Source of the DNA: Liolophura sinensis
Taxonomy: Eukaryota; Mollusca; Polyplacophora; Chitonida; Chitonidae
Assembly (NCBI RefSeq): GCF_032854445.1
Contig: NC_088305.1
Coordinates: forward strand, 1,305,001 to 1,369,000
Reading direction: 5' to 3'
Length of the DNA stretch: 64,000 bases
The position numbers and the translations under genes are program-made. Position 1 is the stretch's first letter; every line of letters starts with the position of its first letter. Shown here piece by piece: positions 37,096-64,000 of the stretch. The notes beneath the pieces are model-generated. The model had not been told where the DNA came from. It made no database searches and saw only the letters and a list, made by a program, of their open reading frames with translations.

Positions 37096-37475
37096 ATATG
37101 GACACAGACCCCCATTACAACTTCCTTTTTTCGGTACGATTGTAGTTCTGGGTATTTTAGGGTGTAAAGTCTTTTTTTGCTGCCACCTGCCGTTTTTGGT
37201 GTACAGGTGCATGCTTGGTATCAAAGTGATGGAAATTGTCTAAGCTTTGGGCAGGTATGAGTTTTAATGATGAAAGTTTGAAATTCCCAGCTGCCGGCAT
37301 AGAAAGGTCCAGATTTTGACGGTCAACCTATGTCAAGATTTTTATGGCTTCTTTCTCACAGGCTGGGCCATGTATGCACCAAAGCTTATTGGCCACTGAA
37401 TGTTTGGGACTGAGCTACAGCGCTAAACGTTAACATTGTCGCTTTGGGAAAACTAATGGGGGTCTGTGGCCATAT
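37096..37475. mobile_element. ~380-bp element with 22-bp inverted ends
   Basis: The left arm at 37096-37117 and the right arm at 37454-37475 are reverse complements over 22 bp with one mismatch; the core is CACAGACCCCCATTA. A perfect 16-bp palindrome, GTGTCCATATGGACAC, overlaps the left arm (37090-37105). No transposase frame is present. It looks like a MITE or other non-autonomous DNA element. Target-site duplications were not evident. Confidence 0.5.
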
Positions 37476-37504
37476 TACTCGAGGGTCCATGCTAACTACC
37501 CCGT

Positions 37505-37690
37505 TTTACCACGCCTCTTCGATGATCTAATGGTTAGAGCGCCCGCCTCGAAGTCTGGAGACCCGGCTGTATCAACCCCGCTTCGGGTCATACCGAAGAC
37601 TGAAAATGGTACTTGAAACGTACATGACTTGCTGCATACCTAATGATTCCCGTTGCCATATGACTGAAAAAGTACGACGTGAAACTTAAG
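37505..37690 (+). mobile_element. tRNA-derived SINE, truncated
   Basis: The head 'gatctaatggttagagcgcc' is a good box A. 'cgcttcgggtcataccgaag', typical of the segment after box B in lophotrochozoan SINEs, follows. The B box itself is degraded. Confidence 0.7.
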
Positions 37691-38234
37691 CATAGGCCTA
37701 CCGGTACATACATCCACACACGCACGTAAATATGCTCACCCCCACTTTACCACGGAGTGTCACAGTTACATTATAGGCCTATGACAGGTCTGCTTATTAA
37801 TTAAAACAGCGTTACCATGCCATTAAACTGTACTGCTATCTGAAATTTTTATGCATAAAATTAAATGTAGCGGTTTTTAAGCATTTGTATCATATCATAC
37901 AGGAGAGCTTCACGGACCCTATTTCTTCCTACATTTTTACATTTACATGTAGCCATACGCCTTTAGACAAAATTAAAACCTTGTGAAGTCCGGTATACCT
38001 GAATGTGTAGGCTTATGGGCTTAAAGGCTAGCATGAAGTATATATCAGAAGAAAGACCATTCAAAATGGTCCGGGAAAATAGTTTGATTTATTTTTTAGA
38101 AAACTCTACTACTAAGAATTCTACTGTGGCCTTTCTGACCATATTGGGGCCAGTGTCACTTCAGCTTTTTTGGCCACTTGACACGCATAGATTGCTTTAT
38201 TTGATCATTCAAAAATGCATCATCATTAATACTG
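37691..38234. other. No gene recognised upstream of the iminopeptidase
   Basis: A short frame at 38003-38275 runs into SINE sequence and is not protein-like. The promoter of the downstream gene may lie at 38320-38534, but no clear core element was identified. Confidence 0.4.
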
Positions 38235-38322
38235 ACATAATACTGGCCGGCGTCGTAGAAGTGAAACATTCTTGAGCACCGCATAAAAACCCTAATCAAA
38301 TAAATAAATAAATAAACACATA
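38235..38322 (+). mobile_element. SINE 3' end
   Basis: 'ctggccggcgtcgtagaagt', 'gaaacattcttgagcaccgc' and an AATCAAATAAATAAAT tail. It lies about 215 bp before the start codon of the iminopeptidase. Confidence 0.75.
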
Positions 38323-38534
38323 AAAGCTCTGTATATGTAGATGTGTGTAGACCTCAATAAAACTACAAGTATCATCAAAATAAAACATACTATAAAATAA
38401 GAAAGATGAAACTCTGCGGTGTAGAAGTATTTAATTTTTTTTATTTGGTATTTAACTCAGTTTAATTGTCTATCAAAGACCTTGGTGTACTGTCCGAGTT
38501 GCCCCATCAACATCATTTCGTCCGATATCAACAG

Positions 38535-60175
<21,641 letters not shown>

Positions 60176-60305
60176 TCATAGCACAGTTAAGCCATTACTG
60201 TTCTTCCTTATTAAAACTTTAGAATGTTTCTGTACGTGTAAAAATACACATAAAGGCCTTAAATTATACTTTGGGTGACTACATACAGTTTTCTGATAAG
60301 AAATC

Positions 60306-60311
60306 AATAAA
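60306..60311 (+). terminator. Polyadenylation signal AATAAA of the iminopeptidase gene
   Basis: A canonical hexamer 131 bp after the stop codon, within an AT-rich 3' UTR. Confidence 0.65.
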
Positions 60312-60399
60312 ACTTTACAAAAGCTCTTAAGTGACCCAATACAGTGGATGAATTAATCAGAATCCAGCAAAATGAAAACTTTACAGCGACATGTACTGT

Positions 60400-60910
60400 A
60401 TATAAATAAGTTATTTATTCATCTCCTAATTATGCTGTATGGTTTACTGATTCATCTCCTAATTATGCTGTGTGGTTTACTGATTCATCTTCTAATTATG
60501 CTGTGTGGTTTACTGATTCATCTCCTAATTATACTGTCATTTACTGATTAATTTTCGAGCTATACTGTCATTTACGGAATCACCTCCTACTTATACTGTG
60601 ATTTAGTGATTGATCTCGTAATTTTACTGTGTGTTTACTGATTCATCTCCTAATTATACTGTCATTTACTGATTCATCTCCTATTATGCTGTGTGGTTTA
60701 CTGATTCATCTCTAATTATACTGTGTGGTTTACTGATTCATCTTCTAATTATACTGTCATTTACTGATTAATTTCGAGCTATACTGTCATTTACTGAATC
60801 ACCTCCTACTTATACTGTGATTTAGTGATTGATCTCGTAATTTTACTGTGTGATTTACTGATTTGTCTCCTGATTGCATGTACACTGACATTTACTGATG
60901 CCTATAATAG
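60400..60910 (+). repeat. ~33-bp minisatellite, about 15 copies
   Basis: 'tttactgattcatctcctaa' plus 'ttatgctgtgtgg' repeats with substitutions and 1-nt indels. A block of several units ending 'attttcgagctatactgtca' is itself duplicated (about 60550 and 60768). Confidence 0.88.
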
Positions 60911-61485
60911 TTTGTGGTTAATGGATTTGTTTGCCTGATGTTGTCATCTACTGGTTCATCACCTAATTTTATTAATGTATTTATGTAATTTGCATGATTG
61001 ACGTTCAGCCTTTCAGCCTGGATCAGGACATAACTAGCAAATTATTCAGCCAGTACCCACTTTAATTATTAGAGAATTCCAGTCTTTGTAATATGTCAGC
61101 TCAGTTAGTCCTGACTGGAGTGGATATTGTTAAGAACATGGAATTTAATTCGTGATCATGATAAGACAGTCAGTTTAGCCCTGTACCAAACAGTTGGCCC
61201 TTGTCAAAATAATACTTGCATCGTTGCAAGACCTTCTTCTTGCCTGCAGTTTAATTGTTAAACAGGGCTGATATTCTGCAGTTCAGAGTTTGTACTTGCA
61301 CAAAGCGATTGTAGGTAAGTTGATCGTAACTTAGGCTATGATTGCTCTGTGCATGAGGCCCCAGTAATAGACTTCTCTATCATAATGTGTAATACATAAT
61401 AGTTACAGAGTAATTACTATAATTACACAATTACAGATAATGATCATAGTTGTGTCTCAGTCGTGTGTATAATATTTAGAAGTAC
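60911..61485. other. No feature recognised
   Basis: AT-rich 3' flank with no gene or repeat identified. Confidence 0.4.
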
Positions 61486-61489
61486 ATGT

Positions 61490-61745
61490 ATATACCCTAT
61501 TTCGTCTAATTTTTGAAACACCTGGTCTGCTCATTTTATCCAGTATATATATAATTGTAGCAGTAATATTGAGTTTCTTTTTTCCTCAAATGGTTAGACC
61601 ATCTAATGAACACCATACTCACATCTTTACTTTTCCTTTAAAAAGGCTGATAAAGAAATGTAATATTCTGCTTTAAATACTACTAATATCTGTCCTAAAA
61701 TGAGAAGGATTAGGGTAACTCCATTCCTTTATGTTCAGTTAAACA
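61490..61745 (-). mobile_element. MITE-like element, copy 2
   Basis: Reverse-complement match to 41700-41935 across its length, with shared segments 'cacctggtctgctcatttta' and 'atggttagaccatctaatg'. Its ends are diverged inverted repeats. Confidence 0.65.
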
Positions 61746-62155
61746 CATTAATATTGTGAATTGTGTCAATTATAGGGCGATTCAGAAAATATGTGAACAT
61801 AGTAGATTTCTGTCATATTCTCCTAACCACTTCACAATTAGGCCTACTTGTACCTCTCACCATTGTAATGCTGGCGACTGCATGACTGGGTAATAAACCA
61901 GGCTTATTCAAGTCATTTATGTTTTTGTTTCAGTCACAAAGTGTGTGTGCAAAGTGTTTTTGTTTTGTTTTTTATGCTGTTCACAAGAATTTAACGTAAA
62001 AGGTGAACTGCACAGATTTTCCATCTGATTAAAACACATGGTGAAGATCATGGTACATTTTTATATGCATATACGTGTAATTAATTAGTATAGCTTATGT
62101 ATGACAAGAATTGAACCGCATCACAATTTAGCAATTTACTTAATTCCCCGCTTGA
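61746..62155. other. No feature recognised
   Basis: AT-rich spacer. Confidence 0.4.
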
Positions 62156-62157
62156 AC

Positions 62158-62275
62158 TTTTTATGTTTAACTCAAAAATATTTCACTTATATGATGGTGG
62201 TCAGCATTATGGTGGGAGGAAACCAGGCAGAAACCCAGGACCATCCAAAGGTTGTTGGCAGACTAACACTAAAAA
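62158..62275 (-). mobile_element. SINE fragment, minus orientation
   Basis: 'aatatttcacttatatgatg', 'tcagcattatggtgggagga' and 'ggaccatccaaaggttgttg' match the SINE body read from the tail side. Confidence 0.75.
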
Positions 62276-62504
62276 GCTGACGTTTGTAGTTTGCTTAAAG
62301 CACCATGGCTAGTTCTCCACACACCTGAAACTTCAAAATCACCATTTACAGCTGTTTATTTGTCAGGCAGTTTGTCATGTACCTGAAAATTTATGGTAAT
62401 TTTCTGTGGGATCCATCTGGAGGGCTGAATGATTGATTGATTGATGTTCAACAGCGTAATCGAAAACTTTTCACTTTATGAATGTATTACGGCTGTTATG
62501 GATG

Positions 62505-62735
62505 CAGACCAGAAACAAGAGTTCATGGAGTAACCATGCAGTGCCCTTCAAAACAAGAGTTCATGGAGTAACCATGCAGTGCCCTTCAAAACAAGAGTTC
62601 ATAGAATAACCATGCAGTGCCCTTCAAAACAAGAGTTCATAGAATAACCATGCAGTGCCCTTCAAAACAAGAGTTCACAGAGTAACCATGCAGTGCCGTT
62701 TAAAACGAGATTAATAGAGTAATCATGCAGTGCAC
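62505..62735 (+). repeat. 38-bp minisatellite, about 6 copies
   Basis: 'aaaacaagagttcatggagt' followed by 'aaccatgcagtgcccttc' repeats head to tail. Confidence 0.92.
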
Positions 62736-63004
62736 TTAAAAAGGTACCTCAACAACCTCCTGACTTTAGGCCTCAGTCAATACTTGTAGGTCACGCTACT
62801 TTCAAACAGACCACCTATTGGTCAAGGTAGGTCCTGATATCTATAGTCCCAGCAAGTCACCACTTTATGTGTAAGAGTCTCACTGAAAAAAAGTGTATAC
62901 TTTTTAACGCTTCCCTGACAAAATTCCTTGACCAAATGTTGCAACCATTCCAGGGTCAGATGGATTAATTTATTCACTGAATACACGAACCGCAAAAGCT
63001 CAGC

Positions 63005-63470
63005 ACTGCTGTGATTTACATATGCATACAGTGATTCACATATCCATGTAGTGATTTACATACATGCAGTGATTTACATATCCATGCAGTGATTTACACA
63101 TCCAGGCAGTGATTTACATATCCATACAGTGATTTACATATCCATATAGTAATTTACATACATGCAGTAATTTACATATCCATGCAATGATTTACATATC
63201 CAGGCAGTGATTTAAATATCCAGGCAGTGATTTACATATCCAGGCAGTGATTTACATATCCATATAGTGATTTACATACATGCAGTGATTTACATATCCA
63301 TGCAATGGTTTACATATCCAGGCAGTGATTTACATATCCATATAGTGATTTACATATCCATGCAGTGATTTACATATCCATGCAGTGATTTACATATCCA
63401 GGCAGTGATTTACATATCCATGCCGTGATTTACATTTGCTTGCAGTGATTTATATTTGCAGTGGTTTACA
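63005..63470 (+). repeat. ~20-bp minisatellite, about 23 copies
   Basis: 'cagtgatttacatatccatg' repeats with variants (ccagg, ccata). Some units are shortened to 16 bp ('acatgcagtgatttac'). Confidence 0.93.
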
Positions 63471-63524
63471 TGGGTGTGACATATCCATGAAAGGTGTAAT
63501 CATGCTTCAGGGAGAGTTTTGCCT

Positions 63525-63615
63525 GTCACCATGAAGACAGACTCAAAATTGTGAGACCTAGAATCAAATCCAGGTCGGGGCATACCAAAGACTTCAAAAA
63601 GGATACAGCTTTCAC
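63525..63615 (+). mobile_element. tRNA-derived SINE fragment
   Basis: 'gaatcaaatccaggtcgggg' is a box B-like segment, followed by 'cataccaaagacttcaaaaa', the same post-box-B sequence as at 37575. Confidence 0.55.
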
Positions 63616-64000
63616 CATATAGTAAATGATTTCAAATTTTGTCCCCAAAAAGTGCATTTTTAAAGGCCAATACATTTTAATAAATACTTTTGATGTGAGC
63701 CTACTGATCACCATCTTACTTTAAAACAAAACACATTTTTAAGATCAGATGTGAAACACAGTAATGGGGTGAAATTTTAAGTATTTTTCCATATTGTAAG
63801 AATGAACCAATAGACCACGACGTTAATTTCATCTTGATTTATTATATTTTTCATAGAAATGTGGCATACCAGATATTCTTCCAAAGAATTTTCTTAAGTT
63901 TTTCAGCAACATAGTACAAGCTGTCCTTAAATGTGACTGGTCATGTGACTACCTCTTTGGAAATAGCTTTAATAGCTAATCACAAGATTTGTTCAAGTAA
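63616..64000. other. No feature recognised at the window end
   Basis: AT-rich; no open frame, RNA or clear repeat. Confidence 0.4.

Overview
The window is animal nuclear DNA, most likely from a lophotrochozoan such as a mollusc. The reasons are one clearly spliced eukaryotic gene with GT-AG introns, many tRNA-derived SINEs ending in ATCAAATAAATAAAT-type tails, a broken Maverick/Polinton- or adintovirus-like DNA polymerase gene, and very low gene density. By my hand sum, tandem repeats fill about 27-28 kb of the 64 kb. The species call is inference.

Layout. 1-15 kb: a 2.36-kb direct duplication, dispersed repeats and a 76-bp minisatellite. At 14.7-15.05 kb on the minus strand there is one signal-peptide exon of a periplasmic-binding-protein-like (ANF/GABA-B type) receptor. 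15.8-18.6 kb: a 69-bp array running into a G-rich hexanucleotide array. 18.7-28.5 kb: SINEs and 39-, 31-, 52/55- and ~85-bp arrays. 28.65-28.97 kb: a possible terminal exon on the minus strand. 29.0-31.83 kb: a GC-rich viral-like element with a Cys-rich protein gene, a 115-aa protein gene and a protein-primed family B DNA polymerase gene. The polymerase is broken by a 1-nt frame change, an in-frame stop and a 3' truncation at a 33-bp minisatellite. 33.7-34.5 kb: an unrecognised 259-aa minus-strand protein starting MGC. 34.85-35.65 kb: a 67-bp array whose units can fold into hairpins.

38.5-60.3 kb: a complete seven-exon plus-strand proline iminopeptidase (alpha/beta hydrolase) gene of 337 codons. 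All phases agree, and HGGPG, GGSWGS (Ser130), Asp288 and His316 are present. Four of its six introns carry different minisatellites. Intron 6 (13.3 kb) is almost entirely a 78-bp tandem repeat whose founding unit is the last 51 nt of exon 6 plus the first 27 nt of intron 6. Exon end, catalytic-Asp codon and splice donor have therefore been copied about 160 times. This is the most unusual structure in the window, and it explains the very long antisense open frames there, which I do not regard as genes.

60.3-64 kb: the 3' flank, with more minisatellites, a MITE copy and SINE fragments. All positions and copy numbers were read by eye; array ends are good to about one unit.
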